Assembly: GCF_013409045.1 (NCBI RefSeq)
Contig: NZ_JACCBT010000001.1
Location: 8,224,669-8,288,668, forward strand
From: Actinomadura citrea
Lineage (GTDB): Bacteria; Actinomycetota; Actinomycetes; Streptosporangiales; Streptosporangiaceae
Reading direction: 5' to 3'
DNA: 64,000 nt
A program made the position numbers and the translations under genes. The notes under the pieces are model-generated. The model saw only the letters and a list, made by a program, of their open reading frames with translations. It did not search any database and had not been told where the DNA came from. Positions 25,350 through 33,950 of this stretch are shown here, piece after piece (the first letter of the stretch is position 1; each line of letters starts with the position of its first letter).

Positions 25350-26688
25350 CGAGGGTCGTGCGGACCACGCCGGCGAGGTGCTCGGCCACCGACCGGGCCT
25401 GCGTCTCGGACGCCGCCTCCACCATCACGCGCACCATCGGCTCGGTGCCGCTCGGGCGGATCAGGACGCGTCCGGTGTCGCCGAGGTCGGCCTCGGCGGC
25501 GGAGACGGCCGCGGCCAGCTCGGGGGAGGTCTTGGCGCGGTCCCTGTCGACGTCCTTGACGTTGATGAGGACCTGCGGCAGCCGCGTCATCACCTTGGCC
25601 AGCTCGTCCAGCGGGCGCCCGCGGCGGACCATCGCGGCGAGCAGGTGCAGGCCGGTGAGGACGCCGTCCCCGGTCGTCGCGTGGTCCAGCATGATGACGT
25701 GGCCGGACTGCTCGCCGCCGAAGCCGAAGCCGCCCTCCTTCATCGCCTCCAGGACGTACCGGTCGCCGACCGCGGTCTCCACGACGGTGATGCCCGCCTC
25801 CCGCATGGCCAGCTTGAAGCCGAGGTTCGACATCACGGTCGCGACCACGGTGTCGCCGGCGAGCGCGCCGGCCTCCCGCAGGTCCAGGGCCAGGATCGCC
25901 ATGATCTGGTCGCCGTCGACGACCTCGCCGCCCGCGGTCACCGCCAGGCACCGGTCGGCGTCGCCGTCGTTGGCGATGCCGGCGTCCGCGCCGTGCTCGC
26001 GGACGGCCTTCTGCAGCGCCTCCAGGTGCGTGGAACCGCAGCCGGAGTTGATGTTCAGCCCGTCGGGGGCCGTGCCGATCGTGATGACCTCGGCCCCCGC
26101 GCGGCGCAGCGCCTCCGGGGCGACGTCGCTGGACGCGCCGTTGGCGCAGTCGATGACGACGCGCAGGCCGTCCAGCGACACCGGGACCGTGGTCAGCAGG
26201 TGCGCGACGTACTGCTCGACCGCGCCGTGCGCCTCCCGGACGCGGCCGACGCCCGCGCCGGTCGGCGGCTCCCACGCCTCGCCGAGCCGCGCCTCGACGC
26301 GGTCCTCCAGCTCGTCGGGGAGCTTGTGGCCGCTGCGGTCGAAGAACTTGATCCCGTTGTCGGGGGCCGGGTTGTGCGAGGCCGACAGCATCACGCCGAG
26401 GTCGGCGTCCAGCGCGTGGGCCAGATGCGCCACCGCGGGCGTCGGCAGGACGCCGAGCCGCAGCACGTCCACCCCGGCGCTCGCGAGGCCCGCCACGACC
26501 GCGGCCTCCAGGAACTCGCCCGAGGCGCGGGGGTCGCGGCCGACCACCGCGACCGGGCGGTGCCCCTTGAACGCGCCCTGCTCCCCCAGCACTCGCGCCG
26601 CCGCGACGGACAGGTCCATGGCGAGCGGGGCGGTCAGGTCGCGGTTGGCGAGTCCGCGCACGCCGTCGGTCCCGAACAGACGAGCCAC
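25345..26688 (-). CDS. glmM: Phosphoglucosamine mutase
   Basis: 447 aa. It converts glucosamine-6-phosphate to glucosamine-1-phosphate for UDP-GlcNAc synthesis, using the product of glmS (8.7-10.6 kb). The phospho-Ser104 lies in LSASHNP, the Mg-binding loop is NDGDADRC, the sugar loop is GGEQSGHVI and the phosphate loop RPSGTEPMVRV. The start MARLFGTDGVRG is canonical. It follows rpsI in the conserved rplM-rpsI-glmM order. Confidence 0.98.
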   Translation of the reverse strand: MARLFGTDGVRGLANRDLTAPLAMDLSVAAARVLGEQGAFKGHRPVAVVGRDPRASGEFLEAAVVAGLASAGVDVLRLGVLPTPAVAHLAHALDADLGVMLSASHNPAPDNGIKFFDRSGHKLPDELEDRVEARLGEAWEPPTGAGVGRVREAHGAVEQYVAHLLTTVPVSLDGLRVVIDCANGASSDVAPEALRRAGAEVITIGTAPDGLNINSGCGSTHLEALQKAVREHGADAGIANDGDADRCLAVTAGGEVVDGDQIMAILALDLREAGALAGDTVVATVMSNLGFKLAMREAGITVVETAVGDRYVLEAMKEGGFGFGGEQSGHVIMLDHATTGDGVLTGLHLLAAMVRRGRPLDELAKVMTRLPQVLINVKDVDRDRAKTSPELAAAVSAAEADLGDTGRVLIRPSGTEPMVRVMVEAASETQARSVAEHLAGVVRTTLG

Positions 26689-26811
26689 AGTTCAACTCCC
26701 GATCAGAGGAAAGGTTCCGGAAAAGAGGGAGAGGACACCCGGAAAAGCGGACGAGCCGCCGCACCCGGGTGCGCCGGCCGTGCGGGCCGGCTGCGGAGAA
26801 GCCACGGGGTG

Positions 26812-26829
26812 CGACGGCTCGTGCCGTCG
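26812..26829 (-). terminator. Hairpin just after rpsI
   Basis: CGACGG-CTCGTG-CCGTCG, a 6-bp stem beginning 1 bp beyond the rpsI stop; a second hairpin (GCCGGCC/GGCCGGC, 26773-26791) follows. Together they may partly terminate rpsI transcription before glmM, 142 bp downstream. Confidence 0.45.
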
Positions 26830-26830
26830 A

Positions 26831-27340
26831 TCAACGCTTGCTGTACTGCGGAGCCTTGCGGGCCTTCTTGAGACCGGCCTTCTTGCGCTCGGGCACCCGC
26901 GCGTCGCGGGTGAGGAAGCCGGCCTTCTTCAGCGCCGGGCGGTGCTCGATGTTGGCGAACTGCAGCGCGCGGGAGATGCCGAGGCGCAGCGCGCCGGCCT
27001 GGCCGGTGGTGCCGCCGCCGTTCACGCGAGCGAGCACGTCGAACTGGCCCTCCAGGCCCAGCAGCACGAACGGCTCGTTCACGATCTGCTGGTGCACCTT
27101 GTTCGGGAAGTACTGGTCCAGGGTGCGGCCGTTGATCTTCCACTGGCCGCTGCCGGGGACGATGCGGACCCGCGCGATGGCCTGCTTGCGGCGGCCGGTG
27201 CCGGCCGCCGGGCCGGTCGCGACCGGCTGGCCGAGGAGGCCCTCGCCGGCGGACTCGGGGGTCTCGGTGCTGTACTCGGAGGGAGCTTCCTCGTACGAGT
27301 CGAGCTCGGCGGCCTGCTCGGCGCCGGTGGTGTCGTCCAC
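26831..27340 (-). CDS. rpsI: 30S ribosomal protein S9
   Basis: 169 aa, longer than the 130-aa core because of an acidic N-terminal extension of about 48 residues that actinobacterial S9 often carries. The core begins GTGRRKQAIARVRI and includes RVNGGGTTGQAGALRLGISR; the C-terminus APQYSKR reaches the P-site tRNA. GTG start with AGGAGAACC upstream. It follows rplM by 100 bp. Confidence 0.98.
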   Translation of the reverse strand: MDDTTGAEQAAELDSYEEAPSEYSTETPESAGEGLLGQPVATGPAAGTGRRKQAIARVRIVPGSGQWKINGRTLDQYFPNKVHQQIVNEPFVLLGLEGQFDVLARVNGGGTTGQAGALRLGISRALQFANIEHRPALKKAGFLTRDARVPERKKAGLKKARKAPQYSKR

Positions 27341-27440
27341 GGTTCTCCTTGTGGTGTTCTAGCCAGGGCGGCTGGCCCGTCAGGCGGGTGCCCCGGCGGC
27401 CTCTGCTTCCGGGTCGCGCACGATCGCTCGTGCGCGGGCG

Positions 27441-27893
27441 TCACTTCTTGATCTGGCTGATCTGGGTGATCTCGAACGGGACCGGCTTCTGCGCCTGGTG
27501 CGGGTGGTCCGGCCCGGCGTAGACCTTCACCTTGCCGAACATCTTCCGGCCGAGGGAGTTCTTGGGCAGCATGCCCTTGATCGCCTTCTCGACCGCCCGC
27601 TCGGGGTGCTTGGCCAGCAGGTCGGCATAGCTCACCGAGCGCAGACCGCCCGGGTAGCCGGAGTGCCGGTAGGCCCGCTTCTGCTCCAGCTTGTTGCCGG
27701 ACAGCGCCACCTTGTCGGCGTTCACGATGACGACGAAGTCACCGGTGTCGAGGTGCGGGGCGTAGATCGGCTTGTGCTTACCCCGGAGCAGCTGTGCGAC
27801 CTGACTGGCGAGACGGCCCAGCACGACATCGGTCGCGTCGATGACGTACCACTGACGCTGGACGTCAGCGGGCTTAGGGGTGTACGTGCGCAC
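27441..27893 (-). CDS. rplM: 50S ribosomal protein L13
   Basis: 150 aa. It starts at a GTG with GAAGG upstream. Family blocks include QRQWYVIDATDVVLGRLAS, GDFVVIVNADKVALSGNK and MLPKNSLGRKMFGKVKVYAG. First gene of rplM-rpsI-glmM, behind a leader of about 230 nt with hairpins, which could mediate autoregulation. Confidence 0.98.
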   Translation of the reverse strand: MRTYTPKPADVQRQWYVIDATDVVLGRLASQVAQLLRGKHKPIYAPHLDTGDFVVIVNADKVALSGNKLEQKRAYRHSGYPGGLRSVSYADLLAKHPERAVEKAIKGMLPKNSLGRKMFGKVKVYAGPDHPHQAQKPVPFEITQISQIKK

Positions 27894-27940
27894 GGTCGTC
27901 AGCCTTCGTTTCTCGTCGACTCTCAGCGGTCTCGATCCTC

Positions 27941-27962
27941 CACCCGTCCTCGCGGACGGGTG
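27941..27962 (-). promoter_or_regulatory. GNRA-capped hairpin in the rplM leader
   Basis: On the transcribed (minus) strand CACCCGTCC-GCGA-GGACGGGTG is a perfect 9-bp stem closed by a GCGA tetraloop, 48 nt upstream of the rplM start. GNRA loops mark structured RNA. L13 leader elements are known in other phyla; equivalence is untested. Confidence 0.5.
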
Positions 27963-28132
27963 CCACTGGCAGCGGAATCCTGCTCGCGCCGATCAGAGGA
28001 TCACCCGACCCGGCGCTCCGGGATGCCGGGGCCCGCACGCGGCCACGGGGGCGCACATGATGGGGACACACCGACAGGTCGTCGCGCCTCCCGCCTGCAG
28101 CGAGCAGGCGCCGACGCACACAACAAACACGC

Positions 28133-28162
28133 AGGATACTCGGCCGCGCGCACACGGGTCAA
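28133..28162 (-). promoter_or_regulatory. rplM promoter
   Basis: Minus strand TTGACC (28162-28157), an 18-bp spacer and TATCCT (28138-28133): a good housekeeping-sigma match. The transcript would begin near 28126, giving a leader of about 230 nt. Confidence 0.65.
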
Positions 28163-28302
28163 AACGAGCCGCCGTGGCGCTTCCAGCCGCGTGCCCAGTA
28201 TGCCGCATCTCCCGGAATGCCCGAAAGAGGACGTTCAGCACCGCAACGATCACGCTTTGTAGCGATTCGGCCTTTTCTGGAATCATTTCGGTAACGGAGG
28301 GT

Positions 28303-28318
28303 CCATATCGGGATATGG
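28303..28318. promoter_or_regulatory. CCATATC palindrome upstream of the CAP gene
   Basis: CCATATC-GG-GATATGG, perfect 7-bp arms around 2 bp, AT-rich within GC-rich DNA. It lies 55 bp upstream of the proposed CTG start, where a repressor site would sit. Confidence 0.4.
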
Positions 28319-28372
28319 TGCCGGGCGACCGGTCCACGCCGGCTCACGCCGGCCCGCACCCGGGAGCCCCCG

Positions 28373-29428
28373 CTGACTACTCCCCGCAGACCAGCCGATC
28401 CCGCCGGAGGCCGCCGGCCCGGCAACGCCGGGCGCTCCGGCCCCGCGCGGCGCGGCGCCTCGGCGCCCCGTGACGTCCCCGCGCGGCCCGACGGCCCTCC
28501 CTACCGGGACGAACTCGTCGCCAGCGGCCCGCGGCGCGCCCACCGGGAACCCCCGCCCGCGGGGCCGCGGCCGGGCGACGGCGACGCGTTCTGGAACGAC
28601 CGCCCGCCGCGCGGGAAGCGCACGAAGCGGAAAGGCGCGAGGGGGATCGTCGTGGCCGCCACCGCGTCCGCCCTCGCCATCGGCACCGGCGTCGTGATCG
28701 ACCGCCTCGTCCTGCCTCAGTTCCGGTCGGAGAAGACGTCCGCCTCCGGGGCGCAGCGCGACCCGTCCGTAGAGGTCCCGACCGGACCGCAGAGCGACCC
28801 GCTCGCCGCGACCGGCAAGGGCTCCGGTTCCGGCTCGGGATCCGGTTCGGGCACGGGCGCGGGCGGCCGGACGAGCGCCTCTCCCGCGCCGACCGCCGAG
28901 GAGCAGACGCCGCCGCTGAAGGTGATCCATCCGCCGAAGAGCGCGTCGGCCAAGCCCTCCAAGTCCAAGCGGTCCCCCGGGTCGGACGCCCCCTCGACGC
29001 CGGGCGGGGGCACGACCCCGGGCGGCGGGTCCGGCGGCTCCGGCGGAGCGTCCGGCCCCGAGGCGAGCGTGGTGTCGCTCACCAACGCCGAACGCGCCAA
29101 GCACGGCTGCCCGGCGCTGCGCACCGACGCGCGGCTCGCCACCGCCGCCCGCAAGCACTCGGCGGACATGGCGGCCAACAACTACTTCGACCACACGTCC
29201 CGCAACGGCGACAGCCCGTGGAAACGGATGGAGGACGCCGGGTACAGCAGCCCCGGGGCGGAGAACATCGCCAAGGGCTACCCGACCGCCTCGGCCGTCG
29301 TGAAGGGCTGGATGGACAGCCCCGGCCACCGGGCCAACATCCTGAACTGCGGGCTGCGCGCCATCGGCGTCGGGATGGCCTCGGGGTCCGGCGGGCCGCT
29401 GTGGACGCAGGACTTCGGCTGGAAGTGA
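28373..29428 (+). CDS. Membrane-anchored CAP-domain protein (probable CTG start)
   Basis: 351 aa if translation starts at the CTG at 28373, which has GGGAG at good spacing. No ATG, GTG or TTG occurs in frame between an upstream stop (28292) and the GTG at 28652. The extra 93 codons have coding-like third positions and end in a basic stretch (RPPRGKRTKRKGARG) directly before the TM segment, so they look real; the conventional model is 28652-29428 (258 aa). After the TM segment comes a Ser/Gly/Pro linker and a C-terminal CAP/SCP domain with LTNAERAKHGCPALRTD, the catalytic-site-like His in HSADMAANNYFDH, and GWMDSPGHRANILN. CAP proteins of this type are extracellular; function unknown. Confidence 0.75.
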   Translation: MTTPRRPADPAGGRRPGNAGRSGPARRGASAPRDVPARPDGPPYRDELVASGPRRAHREPPPAGPRPGDGDAFWNDRPPRGKRTKRKGARGIVVAATASALAIGTGVVIDRLVLPQFRSEKTSASGAQRDPSVEVPTGPQSDPLAATGKGSGSGSGSGSGTGAGGRTSASPAPTAEEQTPPLKVIHPPKSASAKPSKSKRSPGSDAPSTPGGGTTPGGGSGGSGGASGPEASVVSLTNAERAKHGCPALRTDARLATAARKHSADMAANNYFDHTSRNGDSPWKRMEDAGYSSPGAENIAKGYPTASAVVKGWMDSPGHRANILNCGLRAIGVGMASGSGGPLWTQDFGWK

Positions 29429-29548
29429 CCGCCCCCGCCCGGCGGGGACACGACCTTCGGCAAATCACCGGCGTCCGGTTCGCCCCCATGTCATGGTGGG
29501 TGTCGCGAAGGTCCAGAACCCTGAACGAGGAACGGTAAGGTCCAACCC

Positions 29549-30715
29549 ATGGGTTATCCGGGCGATCAAGGCAAACCCGGCGACTGGCCTCCCCGGCAGT
29601 CGCCGCACGCGCCGTACGGACCCGGAGCCGAAGCGCCACCGTACGGCCAGGACAACGACGAATCCCCTTTCGCACCACGTGACGAGGGGCCCGGCACGCC
29701 GCCGTTCGGCGGCGGCGGCAGCTTCGGCCAGGACAAGTTCGGCCAGGACAACTTCGGCAACGACGGGTTCGGCAACGCCCCGTACGGCGGCGGTGCGCCC
29801 GGTGGCGGGCCCGGGGGCGAGGCGCCCGGCGAGCAGACCGCGGCCTGGTCCGACCAGCCGCCCGCATGGGGCGACGAGCCCGTCGCCGGCGGCGCCTATG
29901 GCGAGAACCCCCCGGGCGAGGGCGGCTTCGGCTCCTACGAGGGCATGCCGCCCGGGCCGTCCGGCCCGCCCGAGCGCCCCGAGCGCCGCCGCAACCTGCC
30001 GCTGATCATCGGCGGCGCCGCGGTCGCCGGGATCCTCCTCATCGGCGGCGGCGTCGGACTGTCGTCGATGCTGAAGGGCGACTCCAAGCCGGAGTCGAAG
30101 CCGACGCAGGCCACGTCCCGGCAGCCGCAGGCCACGCCGAGCCCCACGCAGCCCGTCCTTGCTCCGGTGAAGCTGCAGAGCCGCACCACCGACCCCGCGC
30201 CGCTGACCCTCAAGGAGGTCTTCGGCAAGGCGACGTTCAAGTCGGGCCGTCTCAAGTACGTGCGGACGGCCGCCACCGGGAAGAAGAGCTGCACCGGCGT
30301 CGTCGGCGGCACGGCGCTGGCGAAGGCCCTCAAGAAGGGGCGCTGCACGCAGTCGCTCCGGGCCACCTACGCCCTCAGCAACGGCTCCCTCATCGGCACG
30401 GTCGGCGTGTTCAACCTGCAGACCGAGACCGCGGCCAAGACGGCCGTGAAGGCCGCCGCCGCCAAGGACGCGTTCCTGGTGGCGCTGCCCGGCAAGGGCG
30501 TCAGCAAGAACAACGGCAAGGGCGAGGCGCTCGGCACCTCGCAGGCGCGCGGCCACTACGTCATCATGACCTGGGTGCAGCGGCCGGACGGCAAGAAGAT
30601 TTCCACCAAGTACCATGCCGCCGTCCGGGTCTTCGGCACCCAGCTGGTCAAGGGCAGCAACCTGGCACTGGCGCTGCACTACCGGGAGACCGAAGGCAAG
30701 CCCCTTCAGAAGTGA
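29549..30715 (+). CDS. Single-pass membrane protein, paralog 1 of a tandem pair
   Basis: 388 aa. The N-terminal 150 residues are Gly/Pro/Gln/Phe-rich and disordered (repeats such as FGQDKFGQDNFGNDGFGN). One TM segment follows (LPLIIGGAAVAGILLIGGGV, about 153-175), then a Ser/Thr/Pro linker and a globular C-terminal domain (about 215-385) starting LTLKEVFGKATFKSGRLKY, with two Cys about 20 residues apart. The same domain is recognisable in the next gene. The domain should lie outside the cell. Family unknown to me. GGTAAGG precedes the ATG. Confidence 0.8.
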   Translation: MGYPGDQGKPGDWPPRQSPHAPYGPGAEAPPYGQDNDESPFAPRDEGPGTPPFGGGGSFGQDKFGQDNFGNDGFGNAPYGGGAPGGGPGGEAPGEQTAAWSDQPPAWGDEPVAGGAYGENPPGEGGFGSYEGMPPGPSGPPERPERRRNLPLIIGGAAVAGILLIGGGVGLSSMLKGDSKPESKPTQATSRQPQATPSPTQPVLAPVKLQSRTTDPAPLTLKEVFGKATFKSGRLKYVRTAATGKKSCTGVVGGTALAKALKKGRCTQSLRATYALSNGSLIGTVGVFNLQTETAAKTAVKAAAAKDAFLVALPGKGVSKNNGKGEALGTSQARGHYVIMTWVQRPDGKKISTKYHAAVRVFGTQLVKGSNLALALHYRETEGKPLQK

Positions 30716-30739
30716 CCCCCATGAATACCCTCACTGCTT

Positions 30740-32236
30740 ATGTCTGGACCTAGAGACGCACGGGAGCACGGCGAGCAGGCCGACGAGGCCGCTCCCCTCA
30801 AGCTCCCCGCCTTCGGGCTGGAGGCCCCCTGGTGGGCCGCGGAGTCCGCGGACGCCGCCCCGCCGGCCGAGCAGGCGCCGGAGATGCTGTCGGCGCCCGT
30901 GGTCGAGGAGGCCCTGGCCGAGGAGGCCCTCGCCGAGGCGGACGTCTCCGCTCCTGAGGCCCCCCGCCTCCCCGAGGTCCCCACCGCTCCCCACATCGCC
31001 TCGGCCCCGCCAGGGACGCTCGTCGCCGGGAGGGGCGTCCCGCGCGTCGACTCCCGCGGCGCCGTCCCCGCCGAGCCGATCGTCAAGCCACCGATCTCCC
31101 CCGACGAGACCGACCCCGAAGGCTTCCCGCCCGTCCCGCCCGTGCAGGGCGGGTTCCCGGACGCGACGCCACGAGGCGAGGGCGCGGGGGTCGTCACACC
31201 AGAGACCGAGGCCACCGTGGAACACCCCGCCGCGACCGACACCGCGACGGACATCCCCGCGTCGCTTTCGGCGTTCGAGAAGGCCAAGAAGGCGGAGGAC
31301 TCCGCCTCGCTCGCGCCCGTGCTCGTCCCGGACGCCATCCTGCCGCCCGGCGTCGTCCCGCCCACCGGAAGCGGCCCGTTCCCACACGCCGACCCGGCAG
31401 CGGTGGGCGCGGCGGACGCCGAACAGCCCCAGGCGGGCACGCCGCTCTTCCCTGGCGAGGGCGCCGCCCCGGCCGACGCCCCGCCGCCCGGACGCCCTCC
31501 CCAGGGCATGCCCGTCACCGGCCGGGCCGGCGGCAAGGGGCGCCCGGTGCTGATCGGCGGCGTCGCCGCCGTCATCCTCGCGGCGGTCGGCGCCCTGTTC
31601 CTCATCGGCGGAACGGGATCGGACGGCGACGACGGCAAGGACCGCAGGACCCCCGAGTCGCCCGCGGCGGCGCAGACCACGCCCCCGGTCACACCGTCCG
31701 CCACGGCCGCCGCCCCCGTGGACATCACCAACGAGAAGACCGACACCGCCGACCTGACGTTCCACGACGTCTTTCCGACCGAGACCATCCGGTTCGGCGA
31801 CCGGACCTACCTCCGGGACCGCTGGTCGCTCAACCGGGACGTCACCTACGCGGCCCGCGGCTCCATGCTCGCCGCCCTGCGCAAGGACCAGTGCCGCAAG
31901 ATCGTCCGTGCCACCTACATCGACCCGGAGAGCAAGCTCGCCGTCACCTCGGGGATCGCGGTGATGCCGACGAAGGCGGCCGCGATCGCCGTGAGCAAGT
32001 CGGGCGACCCCGCCCGCTACGAGTGGTTCCGCGGCATGGCGGGCAAGCGGTCCCCCGACATCGACCAGGCCGGCGGGTACGCGGCGGCGACCGTCCGCGG
32101 CCGGTACGTCGCCTACGCCTACGTCCAGTGGGCGAACGGCAGGAAGGCCAAGCCCGGCGACCCGACGATCAAGAAGGCGGCGCAGCTCTTCCTGGACTAC
32201 GACCTGCGCCCGATCGTGGCGCGGTCCCGGGGCTGA
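30740..32236 (+). CDS. Single-pass membrane protein, paralog 2 of a tandem pair
   Basis: 498 aa, 24 bp after paralog 1. A long Ala/Pro/Glu-rich cytoplasmic region (about 1-270) precedes a TM segment (RPVLIGGVAAVILAAVGALF) and a C-terminal domain starting LTFHDVFPTETIRFGDRTYL that aligns with paralog 1, including a Cys followed by a VRATYI/LRATYA strand. The N-terminal regions are unrelated in composition. No obvious ribosome binding site precedes the ATG at 30740. The function is not known, but conserved pairing suggests a heteromeric outer-face complex (inference). Confidence 0.8.
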   Translation: MSGPRDAREHGEQADEAAPLKLPAFGLEAPWWAAESADAAPPAEQAPEMLSAPVVEEALAEEALAEADVSAPEAPRLPEVPTAPHIASAPPGTLVAGRGVPRVDSRGAVPAEPIVKPPISPDETDPEGFPPVPPVQGGFPDATPRGEGAGVVTPETEATVEHPAATDTATDIPASLSAFEKAKKAEDSASLAPVLVPDAILPPGVVPPTGSGPFPHADPAAVGAADAEQPQAGTPLFPGEGAAPADAPPPGRPPQGMPVTGRAGGKGRPVLIGGVAAVILAAVGALFLIGGTGSDGDDGKDRRTPESPAAAQTTPPVTPSATAAAPVDITNEKTDTADLTFHDVFPTETIRFGDRTYLRDRWSLNRDVTYAARGSMLAALRKDQCRKIVRATYIDPESKLAVTSGIAVMPTKAAAIAVSKSGDPARYEWFRGMAGKRSPDIDQAGGYAAATVRGRYVAYAYVQWANGRKAKPGDPTIKKAAQLFLDYDLRPIVARSRG

Positions 32237-32258
32237 GCCGCGGGACGGCGGGTCAGCC
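32231..32258. terminator. Inverted repeat over both convergent stops
   Basis: GGCTGA (32231-32236) and TCAGCC (32253-32258) flank a GC-rich inner region with GCCG/CGGC pairing; the arms contain the stop codons of paralog 2 and truA. A plausible bidirectional terminator, though weak. Confidence 0.4.
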
Positions 32259-33149
32259 GCCCTGCCGGGGCGCGGCGCCGCCGGGCGGGGCGGGCGGCTG
32301 GTCGGCGGCCGCGGCGGCCGTGGCGTTCAGCGTCCGTACGCGGCGGGTCTCCTGGGCCCGCCTGGCCAGGCTCTCGTCCTCGGGATACCGGATCTCCTCC
32401 AGCGACAGGCCGTGTGCGGGCGCCACGTTCACGCCGGAGTCGCGGACGCGCGCCGCGAGCACCTGCGCGGGCCACTCGACCTCGCGCCGCCCGTCCCCCA
32501 CCATCAGCAGCGCGCCGACGAGCGCGCGGACCATCGAGTGGCAGAACGCGTCGGCCTGCACGGTGGCGAGCGCGAGGTGCGGGTCGCGGTCGTCGCGCGC
32601 CCACTCGTAGCGCAGCAACTCGCGGATCGTCGTCGCGCCCTCCCGCCTGCGGCAGTACGCGGCGAAGTCGTTCTCGCCGACCAGCCTGCGGGCGGCCTCG
32701 TTCATCCGGCCGAGGTTCAGGGGGCGGGGGTGCCACAGCACGTCGTGGCGGCGCAGCGGCTCCACCCCGAAGGGGTTGTCGCACACCCGGTACACGTAGC
32801 GGCGCGACAGCGCGGAGAACCGCGCGTCGAACCCCTCCGGGGCGATCGACACGCGCCACACCCGCACGTCCGGGGGCAGCAGCCCGGCGAGACGGCGCGG
32901 CATCGTCCCGTTGATCGCCGAGTAGGCGGCGACGGGGACGACGAGGTGGGCGACCTGCCCGCGGGCGTGGACGCCGGCGTCGGTGCGGCCGGCGACGGTG
33001 AGCATGGGCGGCGGGTCCAGACGCAGCATCCGGGCCAGCGCGTCCTCGATGACGCCCTGGACCGTCCGCTGGTTCGGCTGCCTCGCCCAGCCCGCGAAGT
33101 CCGACCCGTCGTAGGAGATGTCGAGCCGGAGTCGTACCAGTGCGGTCAT
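32253..33149 (-). CDS. truA: tRNA pseudouridine(38-40) synthase
   Basis: 298 aa from the ATG at 33147-33149. TruA isomerises uridines 38-40 in the anticodon stem. Blocks: LDISYDGSDFAGWARQPNQR, the catalytic Asp in VAGRTDAGVHA, and FCHSMVRALVGALLMVGDGR. A TTG 24 bp upstream (33171-33173) is an alternative start. It follows rplQ, as is common, but the twin hairpins in the 209-bp gap suggest it is separately expressed. Confidence 0.97.
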   Translation of the reverse strand: MTALVRLRLDISYDGSDFAGWARQPNQRTVQGVIEDALARMLRLDPPPMLTVAGRTDAGVHARGQVAHLVVPVAAYSAINGTMPRRLAGLLPPDVRVWRVSIAPEGFDARFSALSRRYVYRVCDNPFGVEPLRRHDVLWHPRPLNLGRMNEAARRLVGENDFAAYCRRREGATTIRELLRYEWARDDRDPHLALATVQADAFCHSMVRALVGALLMVGDGRREVEWPAQVLAARVRDSGVNVAPAHGLSLEEIRYPEDESLARRAQETRRVRTLNATAAAAADQPPAPPGGAAPRQGG

Positions 33150-33284
33150 GTCAGCCGAGTCGTCCTTCTGCAACGTCCGTTCATCCCTCCGGGCACACCG
33201 CGTTCGTCGGGCACTCCCCTGACACGCTCCCCGGTGAACCCTCGCCCTCCTGCCATGACCATGCGATCAAGTCTGGCAAAGTTC

Positions 33285-33316
33285 GGGCCCGCCGTCCCGA
33301 TGGAAACGGCGGGCCC
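33285..33316 (-). terminator. rplQ operon terminator
   Basis: GGGCCCGCCGT (33285-33295) and ACGGCGGGCCC (33306-33316) form a perfect 11-bp stem with a 10-nt loop; GAACTTTGCC follows on the transcribed strand. A second hairpin (GTCGAGC-AAAC-GCTCGAC, 33325-33342) lies between it and the rplQ stop. Confidence 0.75.
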
Positions 33317-33358
33317 TCACGAATGTCGAGCAAACGCTCGACCAGGTCAAACGGCGGA

Positions 33359-33895
33359 TTACTCCTTCTCGCCCTTGTCCTTGGCTTCCGCGTCCCCGGC
33401 GGCCTCGTCCTTGGCGTCGACGGCGGCGGTGTCGTCCGCCTCGGTCGCCGCCTCGTCCGCCTTGGCGTCGCTCTCCTCGGCCTTCGGCTCCGGGGCGGCC
33501 TTGGCGGCGGGAGCGGAGCCGCCGGTGGACGCCGCCAGCTGCTCCTGCACCAGCTCGATCACGGCCATCGGGGCGTTGTCGCCCTTGCGCGGCCCGATCT
33601 TGGTGATGCGGGTGTAGCCGCCGGGACGGCTCTCGAAGCGCGGCGCGATCTCGGTGAAGAGCTCGTGCAGGACGCCCTTGTCGCGGATCGTCTTGGCGAC
33701 CAGGCGACGGTTGTGCAGGTCGCCCTTCTTCGCCTTGGTGATCAGCTTCTCCGCCAGCGGACGCACCCGCCGGGCCTTGGCCTCGGTGGTGGTGATGCGG
33801 CCGTGCTCGAACAGCGCCGTGGCCAGGTTGGCCAGGATCAGGCGCTGGTGCGCGGCGCCGCCGCCGAGGCGGGCGCCCTTGGTGGGCTGGGGCAT
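33359..33895 (-). CDS. rplQ: 50S ribosomal protein L17
   Basis: 178 aa. The core L17 fold (1-118) includes MPQPTKGARLGGGAAHQRL and GYTRITKIGPRKGDNAPMA. An acidic Ala/Glu/Lys/Asp tail of about 55 residues follows, as in many actinobacteria. The start is the ATG at 33893-33895 with GGAAGG upstream; an ATG six codons earlier lies in that site. Confidence 0.98.
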   Translation of the reverse strand: MPQPTKGARLGGGAAHQRLILANLATALFEHGRITTTEAKARRVRPLAEKLITKAKKGDLHNRRLVAKTIRDKGVLHELFTEIAPRFESRPGGYTRITKIGPRKGDNAPMAVIELVQEQLAASTGGSAPAAKAAPEPKAEESDAKADEAATEADDTAAVDAKDEAAGDAEAKDKGEKE

Positions 33896-33950
33896 GTCGT
33901 TTCCTTCCTGCACCGGCCGTGTCAGGTACCGGTGTCAGCTGGTTCCGGAC

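Larger units (their letters stand above)
27894..28372. other. Gene-free divergent region between rplM and the CAP gene
   Basis: 479 bp with no convincing reading frame. It holds the rplM promoter and structured leader on the minus strand, and on the plus strand a CCATATC palindrome and a probable promoter for the CAP gene. Hairpins: 28092-28110 (CGCCTGC/GCAGGCG) and 27941-27962. Confidence 0.7.

Noticed and set aside
28470..28697. Plus-strand frame of 75 codons inside the CAP N-terminal region
   Set aside because: Low-complexity Arg/Ser/Pro product; the other frame continues into the CAP domain with a basic pre-TM segment and fits better.
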